A stretch of DNA of 64,000 nt from CAWBRT01 sp050015355 (GCA_050015355.1 JBEKBO010000001.1:1-64000); one strand, 5' to 3'; positions 44,545 to 54,072 are shown, counted from the stretch's first letter. The notes: a model not told the origin generated them from the letters alone. A program made the numbers and translations.

Positions 44545-45467
44545 TTAACTCGTCTTTGAAAACCCGTACACTTCCTCTGGGTTTTGCACAAGGATCTTTC
44601 TGCGAGCCGATTCTTCAGGAACCCACTCTGCGAGCAAGTCGAAAAGTGTAGCATCGTTCGGCTTTTCCGTTTTCTCGGTTGGATGCGGCCAGTTGCTGGC
44701 CCACAACATCCGCTCAGGAGCTGCCTGAGCGAATGCACGGGCCACTGCGCCAGTATCGGCGTAAGTAGGAGCACCGACTTTGCTCAGAAGATACGCGCCC
44801 GACAATTTGACCCAGGTTCGACCTCTGTCGAGCAGGCCGCGAACAACCGCGAATGCCGGATGTGAAATGCCAGGATCGGGCGGAATGCGTGCGATGTGGT
44901 CAAAGACAATCGGCGCAGGCAGCTTCGGCAGCACATCCTTGAGCTGCACGGTGACATCGGCCGGCATGCTAAGCTGCAAGTGCCAACCGAGTTCGTTGAT
45001 GCGATGCGCCAGCGGCTCGATCATCTCCATCGTGGCTCCGCTGAGATATACGAGGTTCACCCGGATTCCGCGCACCCCGAGGCTGGACATGTGCTTCAGC
45101 TCGGCATCGGAAATGCTGGTATCGACGAGCGCGATGCCGCGAGCGCTCTCACCAACCGGGCAAGCGCATCCAGCAGACAACGATTGTCGGTCCCGTAGGC
45201 CGCCGCACCCACCACGACGCTGCGCTCGATGCCGATCCGGCGTTTGAGGGCGCAGTAATCATCCGCAGTTGCATTCCCGTCGCCCCCCAAGACCATACTG
45301 GGATTTTTAGCGAGCGGGAAGCGGGAACTGAAGATGTGATGATGGCAGTCGGTCGTGTGCACGGGGGCTTTGTGCTTCGGCGGCTCTGTCCCGCTGGACC
45401 ACTTCACCCGGATTGTCTCTTGCGTCGCCAATTTAACTTGACCCGACGTATTCTCATATGTATTCAT
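44545..45467 (-). pseudogene. Amidohydrolase (2-pyrone-4,6-dicarboxylate hydrolase-like) with one-base frameshift
   Basis: The 5' part (45467 to about 45155) carries TTDCHHHIFSSRFPL, the metal-binding N-terminus; the 3' part in another frame carries IVFDHIARIPP, WVKLSGAYLL and MLWASNWPHPT, the rest of the TIM-barrel fold. One extra base near 45150-45155 (a TTGGTG that would be TTGGGTG) would join CLLDALARL to GESARGIALVD into one protein of about 307 residues, the family length. So either a real one-base deletion in a run of G or a sequencing error. Family members hydrolyse lactones or decarboxylate aromatic acids. Divergent from the cyclase gene. Confidence 0.8.
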
Positions 45468-45613
45468 CGATTCACCCGGGAGCTCAGGAGCGTTGATGCG
45501 CGCAGCGTCGAGCCATCAGGCACCCCGAGCACGCTGCGCTCGAGCTTAGAGTGTACCCGGAAAACACCCACTGGATTACGATTTTGTGTCGACTGACTTA
45601 GGAGGACATTAGC

Positions 45614-46285
45614 GTGAGACGAATCGTGGACCTCTCGCACGTACTCGACCCCGGTAAGGCTGGGCGAAAGTTTTCCCTGGAGATGATAGGGGCGGAGACT
45701 GTAAACCCGAACGTAGTGCGGCTGGAGAATCAGTGGTACATCATGCATAACGTGAACATGGTGAGCCACATTGGGACGCACATCGAGGCGCCTTATCACC
45801 TGCTCAAGGATCGCGATGATCTGGCGGCGCTGTCACTCGAGCTTTTGATGGGGGATGCAGTGATCCTCGATCTCCGCGAGTCTCCTCGCAGCTCGGCGAT
45901 AGATTGCATGCAGGTGCGGAAAGCTGCCGGGCAAGCGGGGGGCATTCGCAAAGACGATATCGTGTTTTGCAATCTGGGCGGTGCCCCTTTCTATGGGACT
46001 GACCGTTACCGCCTGACTCCGTACTTTGCCCCCGAAGCGATCGGCTGGCTGGTGGATCAAGGGATGAAGATGATGGGCGTGGATGCGACCGGCGTTGAAG
46101 TTCCCGGCAGTGAGGAGCACGTAAACCATCGGGCGCTCTTCGAGAGGAATATTCCGCTGATCGAAAACCTGGCCAATCTCAATAGCCTGACGCAGGCGCG
46201 TGTCGAAGTTATTGCGCTCCCCATCGCGGTGCGTGGGTTGGAGGCGTTTCCGCTGCGCGTGATCGCCTTAGAGGGCGAAGTCTGA
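45614..46285 (+). CDS. Cyclase family protein (kynurenine formamidase-like)
   Basis: 223 residues. The metal motif HIGTHIEAPYH (HxGTHxDxP with Glu for Asp) is at about residues 52-62, with a catalytic-type His in EEHVNHRALF near 175. N-terminal VDLSHVLDPG fits. Members are manganese or zinc formamidases, or act on lactones and isatin. GTG start with GGAGG nine bases upstream. Convergent with the flavin reductase gene, nine bases away. Confidence 0.88.
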   Translation: MRRIVDLSHVLDPGKAGRKFSLEMIGAETVNPNVVRLENQWYIMHNVNMVSHIGTHIEAPYHLLKDRDDLAALSLELLMGDAVILDLRESPRSSAIDCMQVRKAAGQAGGIRKDDIVFCNLGGAPFYGTDRYRLTPYFAPEAIGWLVDQGMKMMGVDATGVEVPGSEEHVNHRALFERNIPLIENLANLNSLTQARVEVIALPIAVRGLEAFPLRVIALEGEV

Positions 46286-46294
46286 TCCCACTTT

Positions 46295-46975
46295 TTATGA
46301 TTTTGCCGCTACAGCCAGCGTCTTCTCCCTGGCGGCAGATTGGAGTGCGGCAATTTCTTGCTCTGCCGGCCTGATGATTTCGAATATCCGGTCAACGCAT
46401 GAATAGTCCTGATAGCCGAGGCGAGCCAAGGGACGGATCTTAACAATGTCGACCTTGCCGTTGGCGTCGATCACCTCATCCTTGATGTGAATAAGAACAA
46501 CTTTGCCGATGATCATGTCGACCGACTGCGAGGTGGAGTATCCCGGCAAACGGATCGTCTGGTGATACCGGCATTCCATGTGAATGGGGGATTCCGCCAC
46601 GCGGCAGGGTTTGACCCGGACGGAAGGCGCCTTGGTCAACCCGGCGACGGCAAATTCATCCACTTCCGGCGCCAGTTCGGCGGCACTGACATTCATTGCC
46701 ATGCGCAAATCATAGGTCGCCATGTTGTAAACGAATTCACCGGTCTCTTCGATGTTAGCCACGGTGTCTTTCCGTCTTCCCGTGCGGTGCTGAGCGCAGC
46801 CCACCATGACATAGGGGCACTCAGAATTCACCATCTGAAACTGACTGTAAGGCGCCAGGTTGTGAATGCCCGCGGCGCTCACCGTGGAGATCCATCCAAT
46901 CGGTCGTGGCACGATCAGAGACTTGAACGGGTTGTGAGGCATGCCGTGATCGTTTTTTTCCGGGTCGTAAAACAT
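46295..46975 (-). CDS. Flavin reductase family protein (FMN-binding split barrel)
   Basis: 226 residues. MPHNPFKSLIVPRPIGWISTV near the N-terminus and NLAPYSQFQMVN are family markers; KDTVANIEETGEFVYN is the FMN-contact region. It could supply reduced flavin to a monooxygenase or act alone. ATG 46975 has GGAGGGAAA upstream. The start is at the end of a 140-base gap from the DUF3455 remnant. Confidence 0.9.
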   Translation of the reverse strand: MFYDPEKNDHGMPHNPFKSLIVPRPIGWISTVSAAGIHNLAPYSQFQMVNSECPYVMVGCAQHRTGRRKDTVANIEETGEFVYNMATYDLRMAMNVSAAELAPEVDEFAVAGLTKAPSVRVKPCRVAESPIHMECRYHQTIRLPGYSTSQSVDMIIGKVVLIHIKDEVIDANGKVDIVKIRPLARLGYQDYSCVDRIFEIIRPAEQEIAALQSAAREKTLAVAAKS

Positions 46976-47116
46976 TTTTGTTTCCCTCCGCGTGCGCATC
47001 GACTGTCTGTCGTTGGGTTTTGAACAGTTTAGTACAGAGTAGCTCCTGATCCAATCGATTGTAATGGCATGGGTACCGGAACCGCGTTCGCAGACGCCGC
47101 AAATGGAAGTCGGGTG

Positions 47117-47464
47117 TTATTTTGGTGCGTAGAAGAAATAGTCGGCCGAATACCACACGCGGACTTCCCGGCCGGAGTGCGCAGCGTCGCAGCCGGACGC
47201 GGGTGCTTTGCCACCTTTTGTATTAAGGCGCTGAACGGTCGTGACGCGAGAGAGCAGGCCGTTGCCGTCGTGACTGACGATGTTGATGAGCAGCCAGGGA
47301 ATGGACTCGGCATCGGGTGAAGGTGTGCTGGCAAAGGCTTTGCCGGTGACGCGGCTGCCGTCGTTCGCTTCCCAGGACGGGCCGGCAAAGTGGGAACAAA
47401 GGTTGGTAGGGCGAAAATCTGGGCCGAAACTCGCTTCGTTGGGTGACCCGCCACGCTGAGACAA
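47117..47464 (-). pseudogene. N-terminally truncated DUF3455 protein remnant
   Basis: The C-terminal 100 residues match DUF3455: HFAGPSWEANDGSRVTGK, IPWLLINIVSHDGNGLLSRVTTVQR, KGGKAPASGCDAAHSGREVRVWYSADY. Complete family members are secreted and about 170-200 residues long, with a signal peptide. Only 115 residues are open here, and the pirin gene ends 12 bases upstream, so about 60-80 residues including the signal are lost. No ribosome site is seen. Confidence 0.75.
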
Positions 47465-47475
47465 GTCGCGAGCCT

Positions 47476-48417
47476 TTAGGACACCTTTCGCCGTCCGCTG
47501 TTTCTATCCTCGCGCTCGGACTTCAGGAACGTACCCTCGCGTAGTTCCTCGAACGCCTGTCGGAGCTGCTCCTGCGTGTTCATCACGATTGGCCCATACC
47601 ACGCTACAGGCTCCTCAAGAGGTTTCCCCGAGACCAGGAGAAACCGTATGCCATCTTCGCCTGCCTGCACCACCACCTCGTCGCCCCGGTCGAAGAGCAC
47701 AAGCGAGCGGTTGTCAGCCTCCGTGGGAGGCGTGGTGTCCGCCCATTTAACAGCTTCAGTAGGCACCGCGAGCGGGCCGGAAGCATTGCAGAACTTCCCA
47801 GTCCCGGCGAAAACGTAAGCGAAGGCGTGGCGCGTCGTCTCGACCGGCAGCGTCTTTCTCTTGCCTGGTGGAACCGAGACATCCAGGTAGATGGGGTCCG
47901 CGGCGATCTGGTCTACGGGGCCGACGGTTCCCCAGAAGCTTCCCGAGACAACGCGCGCCCGCGTTCCGTCGTCGTCCGTGGCGACGGGAATATCGAGTGC
48001 CTTCACCTCCTGATAGCGGGGCGCCGCCATTTTGAGCGACGCGGGGAGATTCGCCCACAACTGGAACCCATGCATCCGGCCCGCCTGGTCCCCCTTCGGC
48101 ATCTCCTGGTGGATGATCCCGCTCCCCGCCGTCATCCACTGCACGTCGCCGGCGGCAATGGAACCGCTGTTCCCCATGCTGTCGCCGTGCTCGACCGTTC
48201 CGGCTAGTACATAGGTGATGGTCTCGATCCCGCGATGTGGGTGCCAAGGGAAGCCTGCCAGATAATCTTCCGGAACGTCATTGCGGAAGTCGTCTAGGAG
48301 GAGAAACGGGTCGAAGTCCGACGTGTTGCCAAAGCCGAATGCGCGACGCAGGTGTACGCCGGCACCCTCCAGCGTTGGCTTGGATTTGGTGAGCCGCTTG
48401 ATGGGTCGAATCGACAT
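47476..48417 (-). CDS. Pirin family protein
   Basis: 313 residues, bicupin fold. The iron-binding set is present: FPWHPHRGIETITYVL (HxH), VEHGDSMG and GIIHQEMP (His, Glu). A pirin C-terminal domain carries HAFAYVFAGTGKF and PVAWYGPIVMNT. Roles range from quercetinase to regulator; none can be assigned. GGAGACTGAC precedes the ATG. Confidence 0.92.
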   Translation of the reverse strand: MSIRPIKRLTKSKPTLEGAGVHLRRAFGFGNTSDFDPFLLLDDFRNDVPEDYLAGFPWHPHRGIETITYVLAGTVEHGDSMGNSGSIAAGDVQWMTAGSGIIHQEMPKGDQAGRMHGFQLWANLPASLKMAAPRYQEVKALDIPVATDDDGTRARVVSGSFWGTVGPVDQIAADPIYLDVSVPPGKRKTLPVETTRHAFAYVFAGTGKFCNASGPLAVPTEAVKWADTTPPTEADNRSLVLFDRGDEVVVQAGEDGIRFLLVSGKPLEEPVAWYGPIVMNTQEQLRQAFEELREGTFLKSEREDRNSGRRKVS

Positions 48418-48858
48418 GTCAGTCTCCAGTACTAAGGGTAACCATCAGAATGCAACTATTGCGTGGCAACGTGCCGCGCTGCGGTCCGTGCGTCGAAGAA
48501 TATCTTCTCAAACGGCTACACGGTTTTCCTTGCGAGCCCAGTTCACGCTGAACTTCGAAGCCTAAGAAATCGGCAGAACAGATGCGTTGTGCCCAGACCG
48601 TAAGCCTAACCTCTAGATATGCAGAAAAAGAGAGTAGGGTTGTTCTTCAGACCCAGGTTATGACTGCGCTCCTGCATCTTTCTTGGGGGTGCAAGTGTTT
48701 GAATCAATGACCGGCAAACACTACCGCCATTCTCGCAAAACGTGAAATCCGGAGAGCCCGTACTCGAATCCTCAGTTCTGCTTGCATGCTCACAATTGAC
48801 CTGCAGCTTTGAAAGTTGTATAGCTGATACCCTATTGATCACAAACGAGGAGACGACG
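48418..48858. other. 441-bp divergent intergenic region between pirin and MFS genes
   Basis: No supported gene. It holds a candidate sigma-70 promoter for the MFS gene at 48796-48824. Small ORFs lack similarity and ribosome sites. Confidence 0.45.
48796..48824 (+). promoter_or_regulatory. Candidate sigma-70 promoter of the MFS gene
   Basis: TTGACC (48796-48801), 17 bases, then TATAGC (48819-48824): five of six and four of six matches to the consensus at ideal spacing. It lies 34 bases before ATG 48859, leaving room for a short leader with GAGGAGA. Confidence 0.4.
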
Positions 48859-50145
48859 ATGGCGAGCAACGGTCCCACTCCTGAAATAGCGCCGCCAGTG
48901 GCGACAATGCCATGGTGGAAAGAACCAACACGCGATCAATGGAAGACGTTGATCGCGACCTGGGCCGGTTGGTGTCTGGACATCTTTGATTACTTTCTCC
49001 TTGTATTAGTGCTGACCGAAATCAGCAAGACATTCGGAGTGACTCTGGTCGCGATGGGGACCGTCATCACGGGAACGCTTATCTGCCGACTTTTCGGCGG
49101 CGTGATCTTTGGAACCTGGGGCGACCGGGTTGGTCGCAAGCTTCCGCTCATGGTCTCGATCCTTGCGTTTTCCGTGTTTTCCGCCTTGAGCGGCTTGGCC
49201 CCCAATTTCAAATGGTTCTTCCTCTGCCGGCTGTTATTTGGGCTGGGCATGGGAGGCGAATGGGCGGCTGGAACACCGCTTGCGATGGAGAGTTGGCCGC
49301 AGCGCTCGCGTGGCGTGGCGTCGGGCATTCTCCAGGGGGGCTATCCTTGTGGATACTTTCTTGCAACCGTGACTTATTTCTTCGTCTTTCCGATTTGGGG
49401 TTGGCGGGCACTGTTCTTGATCGGCTTCCTTCCCGCGTTGCTGCTCCTATACATCCGCACGGGTGTGAAAGAGTCGCCGGTGTTTGAAGCGCGACGCGAA
49501 GCACTGCAGAAAGCCGGCAAGAAGGAGACCGGCATTTCCGTCATTCGACTGCTCAAGCCCGACATGCTAGGCACCAGCCTGCATGCCTTTCTGCTCATGA
49601 TCGGCGCCATGCTTTCGCAGTTCTGCCTGGCATCGTTGTGGCCCACGTATCTGACTCGGGAACTTCACCTCACCATTGGACAACGTACGCAGTTCTTGAT
49701 CTTGCTCAATATAGGCAGCCTGCTAGGGTATTGGTCCGCGGGCGCATTGTCGGAAAAGACAGGCCGTCGTGTCGCGCTATCAGTCTTCGCCTTGGTGGGC
49801 GCTTTGCTGATCCCGCTTTATTGTCTTACCCACAACTACAATCTGGTGATGCTCGGCGGTTTGCTCGAGGGTTTCTTCGCAGTAGGCTTCTGGGGCGTGA
49901 TCCCGGCATATTTGGCGGAGCGGTTCCCAACCAGCGTACGCGGTGTCGGGCCTGGGACATCGTTCAGCGTCGGCGCGGCAGTCGGTTCTTTTGGGCCAAC
50001 AATACAAACGTTGTTGGTACAAAAAGCCGGCTTCACGCTGGGGCAGGCGATTGCACTGGGGACGGCGAGTGCTCTCGTCATCGTGGCAATTGTTGCGTTT
50101 CTTGGTCCCGAACCCAAAGGGCGCATTTTTAGCGCCGAGAACTAA
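48859..50145 (+). CDS. MFS transporter, aromatic/organic acid:H+ symporter-like
   Basis: 428 residues, 12 membrane helices. Family markers: GWCLDIFDYFLLVLVLTEI in helix 1, GTWGDRVGRKLPL (motif A between helices 2 and 3), GLGMGGEWAAGTPLAMESWP in helix 4 and SEKTGRR between helices 8 and 9. The pattern DxxDY in helix 1 resembles AAHS carriers such as PcaK and BenK. ATG 48859 has GAGGAGA upstream. It is followed by the Tm-1-like and PEP-hydrolase-like genes, so uptake of their substrate is possible. Confidence 0.9.
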   Translation: MASNGPTPEIAPPVATMPWWKEPTRDQWKTLIATWAGWCLDIFDYFLLVLVLTEISKTFGVTLVAMGTVITGTLICRLFGGVIFGTWGDRVGRKLPLMVSILAFSVFSALSGLAPNFKWFFLCRLLFGLGMGGEWAAGTPLAMESWPQRSRGVASGILQGGYPCGYFLATVTYFFVFPIWGWRALFLIGFLPALLLLYIRTGVKESPVFEARREALQKAGKKETGISVIRLLKPDMLGTSLHAFLLMIGAMLSQFCLASLWPTYLTRELHLTIGQRTQFLILLNIGSLLGYWSAGALSEKTGRRVALSVFALVGALLIPLYCLTHNYNLVMLGGLLEGFFAVGFWGVIPAYLAERFPTSVRGVGPGTSFSVGAAVGSFGPTIQTLLVQKAGFTLGQAIALGTASALVIVAIVAFLGPEPKGRIFSAEN

Positions 50146-50203
50146 GCGTAGCCCGCGCGCGACCAGCGAGCTTCGGTGGCATGCAATCAATACCGAGCTG
50201 AAC

Positions 50204-51463
50204 ATGCGAGAAAGCAAGAGGATTGCGGTTGTAAGTACGCTGGACACGAAAGGTGAACACGCCGCTTTCATTGAGCGCATCATCGAGAAGCGCGGGCATC
50301 AAGCCGTACTGATGGATATCGGCGTGCTCGGCCAACCTGCGATCTCAGCCGCCATCTCTCGTCAAGACATCGCGCAGGCGGGCGGAGCGGATATCAATAC
50401 CCTTGTGGCAGCCAGGGATCGCGGCAAGGCGCTTGCAGTCATGGCAACGGGCTTAACTGTCGTGTTGACGAAACTGCAACGGGATGGCCTCGTCGACGCC
50501 GTCCTTGGCTTGGGCGGTGGCGGCGGCACTGCGGTGGCATGTGCCGCGATGCGCGCGTTGCCCATTGGGATTCCGAAGGTAATGATTTCGACCATGGCGG
50601 CGAGCAGTAAGGGGCCGGCTTACGTCGGCACGCGTGACATCGTGATGGTCAACACGATCACCGACATCATCGGTATGAACCCGATCCTTCGAGGCGTACT
50701 GAGCAATGCGGCGGCGGCGATCTGCGGCATGGCGGAAGGCGGCGCAAAGGGCGGCAACCTTCGTGAAGCGGGCGGTCGCCCAACCGTGGCCATCACCGCT
50801 TTTGGGGTCACTACAACTGCCGCCATGAGCTGTCACAAGCTACTGGGCGATGCAGGTTTCGATACCCTCATATTTCACGCCAACGGTACTGGCGGACGTG
50901 CGATGGAAGAGTTGATCGACGAAGGGGTCATCAACGCGGTGCTGGACCTGACGACAACAGAATTGGCCGATGAGCTGTGTGGCGGACAGCTTAGCGCCGG
51001 GCCTCAGCGACTCGAGGCAGCAGGTGAGCGCGGCATTCCGCAGGTGGTTCTACCTGGCGCCATGGACATGGTCAACTTCACGACTCCCGAGACGGTCCCT
51101 TCCAAGTACGCCGAACGGCGATTCTACCGTCACAGTCCGAACACGACTCTCATGCGAACTACCGTGGAAGAGAACGCGATCCTGGGCCGCTGGGTTGGGG
51201 AGAAGCTGGCGAAGTCCAAAACGCGACCGGTGCTCATCCTGCCCGTTTGCGGGTTCTCTGAGTACGACAAAGAAGGTGGAGTGTTTTATGACCCTATCGC
51301 GGACAAAGCGTTCATGGATGCCGCCATTAAGGCTCTGGGCGATCGCGGAGACGTGGTGTGTCTGGAGGCATACATCAACGAGCAAGTCTGCGCGGAAACC
51401 GCCGTCGCAAGGCTGATCAGCCTGGTTTCCACACACGCGCTCGAGGCAAGACAGACTAAGTAG
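50204..51463 (+). CDS. Tm-1-like ATP-binding domain protein (UPF0261)
   Basis: 419 residues. RIAVVSTLDTKGEHAAFI at the N-terminus, GLGGGGGTAVACAAM (about 105), TMAASSKGPAYVG and FHANGTGGRAME match the UPF0261/Tm-1 family; tomato Tm-1 N-terminal domain binds ATP and a viral helicase. Bacterial function is unknown. It is paired with a PEP-hydrolase-like gene 34 bases downstream; in plant and fungal Tm-1 proteins the two domains are fused, so they probably act together. ATG 50204; no strong ribosome site. Confidence 0.88.
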   Translation: MRESKRIAVVSTLDTKGEHAAFIERIIEKRGHQAVLMDIGVLGQPAISAAISRQDIAQAGGADINTLVAARDRGKALAVMATGLTVVLTKLQRDGLVDAVLGLGGGGGTAVACAAMRALPIGIPKVMISTMAASSKGPAYVGTRDIVMVNTITDIIGMNPILRGVLSNAAAAICGMAEGGAKGGNLREAGGRPTVAITAFGVTTTAAMSCHKLLGDAGFDTLIFHANGTGGRAMEELIDEGVINAVLDLTTTELADELCGGQLSAGPQRLEAAGERGIPQVVLPGAMDMVNFTTPETVPSKYAERRFYRHSPNTTLMRTTVEENAILGRWVGEKLAKSKTRPVLILPVCGFSEYDKEGGVFYDPIADKAFMDAAIKALGDRGDVVCLEAYINEQVCAETAVARLISLVSTHALEARQTK

Positions 51464-51497
51464 TTGATTCATGCCCGGAGTTTGTGAGGAGGCAATC

Positions 51498-52370
51498 ATG
51501 GTAAAGCAGTACACGCGAAACGAAGTAGCGGCCCGCCTGCAAGCAACGCTCGCGGCCGGCAAGGCCATCATGATGGCGGGCGCCGGAAATGGGCTCTCGG
51601 CCAAGTGCGCTGAACTCGGCGGAATCGACCTGATCGTCATTTATAACAGCGGCAAATTTCGCATGGACGGCCTTCCGTCGATTGCCGGCCTGATGCCATA
51701 CGGCAATGCTAACGACATTGTGCTGGAACTCGGTGAAAGGCATGTTTTCCCCGCGGTAAAGGACACCCCTGTTCTGGCCGGGATCTGCGGCACCGACCCG
51801 ACGCGCAACATGCGCCGGTTTCTGCAGCACGTCCGGGATGTCGGGTTCTCGGGCGTGATCAACTATCCCACCGTAAGCCGGTTTGACGGAAACATCCGGC
51901 GGGACCTGGAGTCAGTCGGACTGGGGTTTGCACGTGAAGTGGAAATGATTGCCATGGCGCGTGAGAGCGGTTTGTATACCACCTGCTACGTACGAACGCC
52001 GGAAGAAAGTCGCCGGATGGCGGAAACCGGCGTGGACCTGATTGTTCCGCACGTAGGTCTGACGACTGGCGGCACAATCGGCGCTGGTCACACACTCTCC
52101 ATGGATGAAGCGGTTAAGGCCACGCAGGAAATGATCGACGCTGCGCGGGCGGTGAACCCCAGCGTGATTGCGCTTGCGCACGGAGGTCCGTTCGAGGGGC
52201 CGGAACAGGTGGCGTATGTGCTGGAACGCAGTGATGCGCAGGGTTTTGTCGGGGCTTCCAGTTTTGAACGTCTTCCAGTGGAACAGGCAATCGTGGGACT
52301 TGTGAAGGAGTTCAAGAAGTTACGCGTCGATGCCACCAGACGTAACCGTGTCGTGAAATCCCCCAGGTAA
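51498..52370 (+). CDS. Phosphoenolpyruvate hydrolase-like TIM-barrel protein (Tm-1 C-terminal-like)
   Basis: 290 residues. IVIYNSGKFRMDGLPSIAGLMPYGNAN, VLAGICGTDPTR, GFSGVINYPTVSRFDGN and VGLTTGGTIGAG are the conserved blocks of the PF09370 family, related to PEP mutase/isocitrate lyase folds. GAGGAGG precedes ATG 51498. Together with the upstream gene it makes up the two halves of a Tm-1-type protein. Reaction unknown. Confidence 0.87.
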   Translation: MVKQYTRNEVAARLQATLAAGKAIMMAGAGNGLSAKCAELGGIDLIVIYNSGKFRMDGLPSIAGLMPYGNANDIVLELGERHVFPAVKDTPVLAGICGTDPTRNMRRFLQHVRDVGFSGVINYPTVSRFDGNIRRDLESVGLGFAREVEMIAMARESGLYTTCYVRTPEESRRMAETGVDLIVPHVGLTTGGTIGAGHTLSMDEAVKATQEMIDAARAVNPSVIALAHGGPFEGPEQVAYVLERSDAQGFVGASSFERLPVEQAIVGLVKEFKKLRVDATRRNRVVKSPR

Positions 52371-52429
52371 GGATAAACCGACAGCCGAAGCCGCGTAATT
52401 GGGAAACGATCTACGTCACCGACCGATGT

Positions 52430-52498
52430 TTACGGCTTGAACAGGTTGAGATCTATAGCCGTTCCCATCGCCAGGTACCCGGTCCGGTTGGGGTGCAA
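52430..52498 (-). pseudogene. C-terminal remnant of an SGNH/GDSL hydrolase
   Basis: On the minus strand the last 22 codons before a TAA at 52430-52432 read LHPNRTGYLAMGTAIDLNL plus FKP, matching the block V end of SGNH hydrolases (DxxHPN-xxGY-xxMA-xAI). The catalytic Asp three residues before the His is Gly here, and an in-frame stop lies about 13 codons upstream. It sits in the gap between two convergent genes with no room for the rest of the protein. Confidence 0.5.
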
Positions 52499-52561
52499 CT
52501 TGCCATTCGCGAGCGCCACAGCAAAGGACAAGCGTCACACAAACTTCTTGCCCCCGGATGC

Positions 52562-54034
52562 TTATCGCATGAACCGGAGGAGGAACGGGAACCCGATCAA
52601 CAGAAGCACCAGTAAGTACACCGCCCCCGTGATTGCGCCCAGTCGCCAGAAGTCCTTCGTACTGATGTAGCCGGCGCTGTACCAGATCGGTGCCGCGCCA
52701 TGAGCATAGGGGCTAATCACGCCCTGTATTCCAAGCGAATAGACAAGCACGAGTGCCACCGGCTTCAGCGGAATCCCGCTGACGGTGACGATCATGGCAA
52801 GGAACACCGGCAGAACCGCCGTAGTGTGAGCGGTCGCGCTTGCAAAGCCGTAGTGGATGACCCAGAACAATACGACCAGCGTAATGATCATTGGCATCAT
52901 GGGAAGACCAGCGATCATGGCTGCGCTGCGATTCGCAAACCACGAAAGGAATCCGACACGGTTTAGCCCATCGGCCATGTTGACCAGGGTGGCGAACCAT
53001 ACCCACACACTCCACGCTTGCTTATTCGCTATGATGTCGCTCCAATCGACCACCTTGGTGAGTACCATTAGTGAGATCACAAGCGCGGCGACCGTAGTGG
53101 CGGTCATCCATCGCGTCCCCAGTATCCATGCCAGCAGCGCGAAGACGGCCAGCACGGCCATCGTCACTTCCCGGCGCGAAATGCGGCCCATTCCGCCCAG
53201 CTCACTCGCCGCCCACTTGGCGACTTCATCCCCCTGTTTTATCTCGGGCGGGTAGATGAAGTAGGTCAACAGCGGGGTCACCAGAAAAACAATAATGCCC
53301 GCCGGGAGAAAGCCCATCATCCAACCGGTCCACGTGATGTCTACGTGAGCAATCTTCTTTACCAGTTCAACAGCCAGCAGGTTCGGGGCCAGCGAGGTCA
53401 CAAACATGGAACTCGTAACACATGCTGTCGCAAACGCAGTCCAACATAGGTATGCACCGATCTTGCGCGGATTCTCCGTGGGAGATGAACCGTAGAGCGG
53501 CGGGATATTCTTGACCACCGGATATATGGTGCCGCCACTACGCGCGGTTGCCGAGGGCATAAAAGGCGCCAACACAAGGTCGGAGAGCGCAATGGCATAG
53601 CCCAGCCCGAGCGTCCTCTTCCCCAGCGTCCGCACCAACATGAGCGCGATCCTTCGCCCTAGTCCGGTCTTTTCATAGCCGAGCGCAAACATTGCGGCCG
53701 CCATAATGAGCCATACAGTGTCGTTTGAAAACCCGGCAAGCGCCCATCGCATCGCCTCAGCCGGCGTTTTGCCTACCAAGATGAAAGAGGCGCCCGCACT
53801 TACGGCAATGAAGCCCACCGCTGGACTTGGAACTGGTTCGGTCATCAGCGCAGCGACCGTGGCTGCAAACAGTGCAAAAAAGTGCCAGGCCGAAGCAGGC
53901 AGACCAGCCGGCGACGGCATGAGGTAAAGCACGATACCGATCCCAACCGGGACGAGCCATTTCAACACTAGGTTACGAGTGGAAGCCGGAGTGGAAACTT
54001 TGATCGGTTGAACAGTCGCTTTTGATGATGGCAT
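52562..54034 (-). CDS. SLC13/DASS family dicarboxylate (anion:Na+) symporter, first copy
   Basis: 490 residues, about 12 membrane helices. AGFSNDTVWLIMAAAMFALGYEKTGLGRRIAL and LAPFMPSATARSGGTIYPVVKNI match the DASS transporters such as CitT, TtdT and plastid 2-oxoglutarate/malate translocators. ATG 54034 has CGGAG upstream. It is the last gene of the minus-strand cluster, 38 bases after the OYE-type reductase, and has a paralogue at 59102-60577. Confidence 0.9.
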   Translation of the reverse strand: MPSSKATVQPIKVSTPASTRNLVLKWLVPVGIGIVLYLMPSPAGLPASAWHFFALFAATVAALMTEPVPSPAVGFIAVSAGASFILVGKTPAEAMRWALAGFSNDTVWLIMAAAMFALGYEKTGLGRRIALMLVRTLGKRTLGLGYAIALSDLVLAPFMPSATARSGGTIYPVVKNIPPLYGSSPTENPRKIGAYLCWTAFATACVTSSMFVTSLAPNLLAVELVKKIAHVDITWTGWMMGFLPAGIIVFLVTPLLTYFIYPPEIKQGDEVAKWAASELGGMGRISRREVTMAVLAVFALLAWILGTRWMTATTVAALVISLMVLTKVVDWSDIIANKQAWSVWVWFATLVNMADGLNRVGFLSWFANRSAAMIAGLPMMPMIITLVVLFWVIHYGFASATAHTTAVLPVFLAMIVTVSGIPLKPVALVLVYSLGIQGVISPYAHGAAPIWYSAGYISTKDFWRLGAITGAVYLLVLLLIGFPFLLRFMR

Positions 54035-54072
54035 ATATCTCCGAGCGCACTTTTCAGCAGATGCAAACTGGC

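Noticed and set aside
54047..54060. Partial match to the 120-242 element end (CACTTTTCAGCAG)
   Set aside because: Only one short arm, no TA-flanked partner, and it lies in a 38-base gap within an operon; probably chance.
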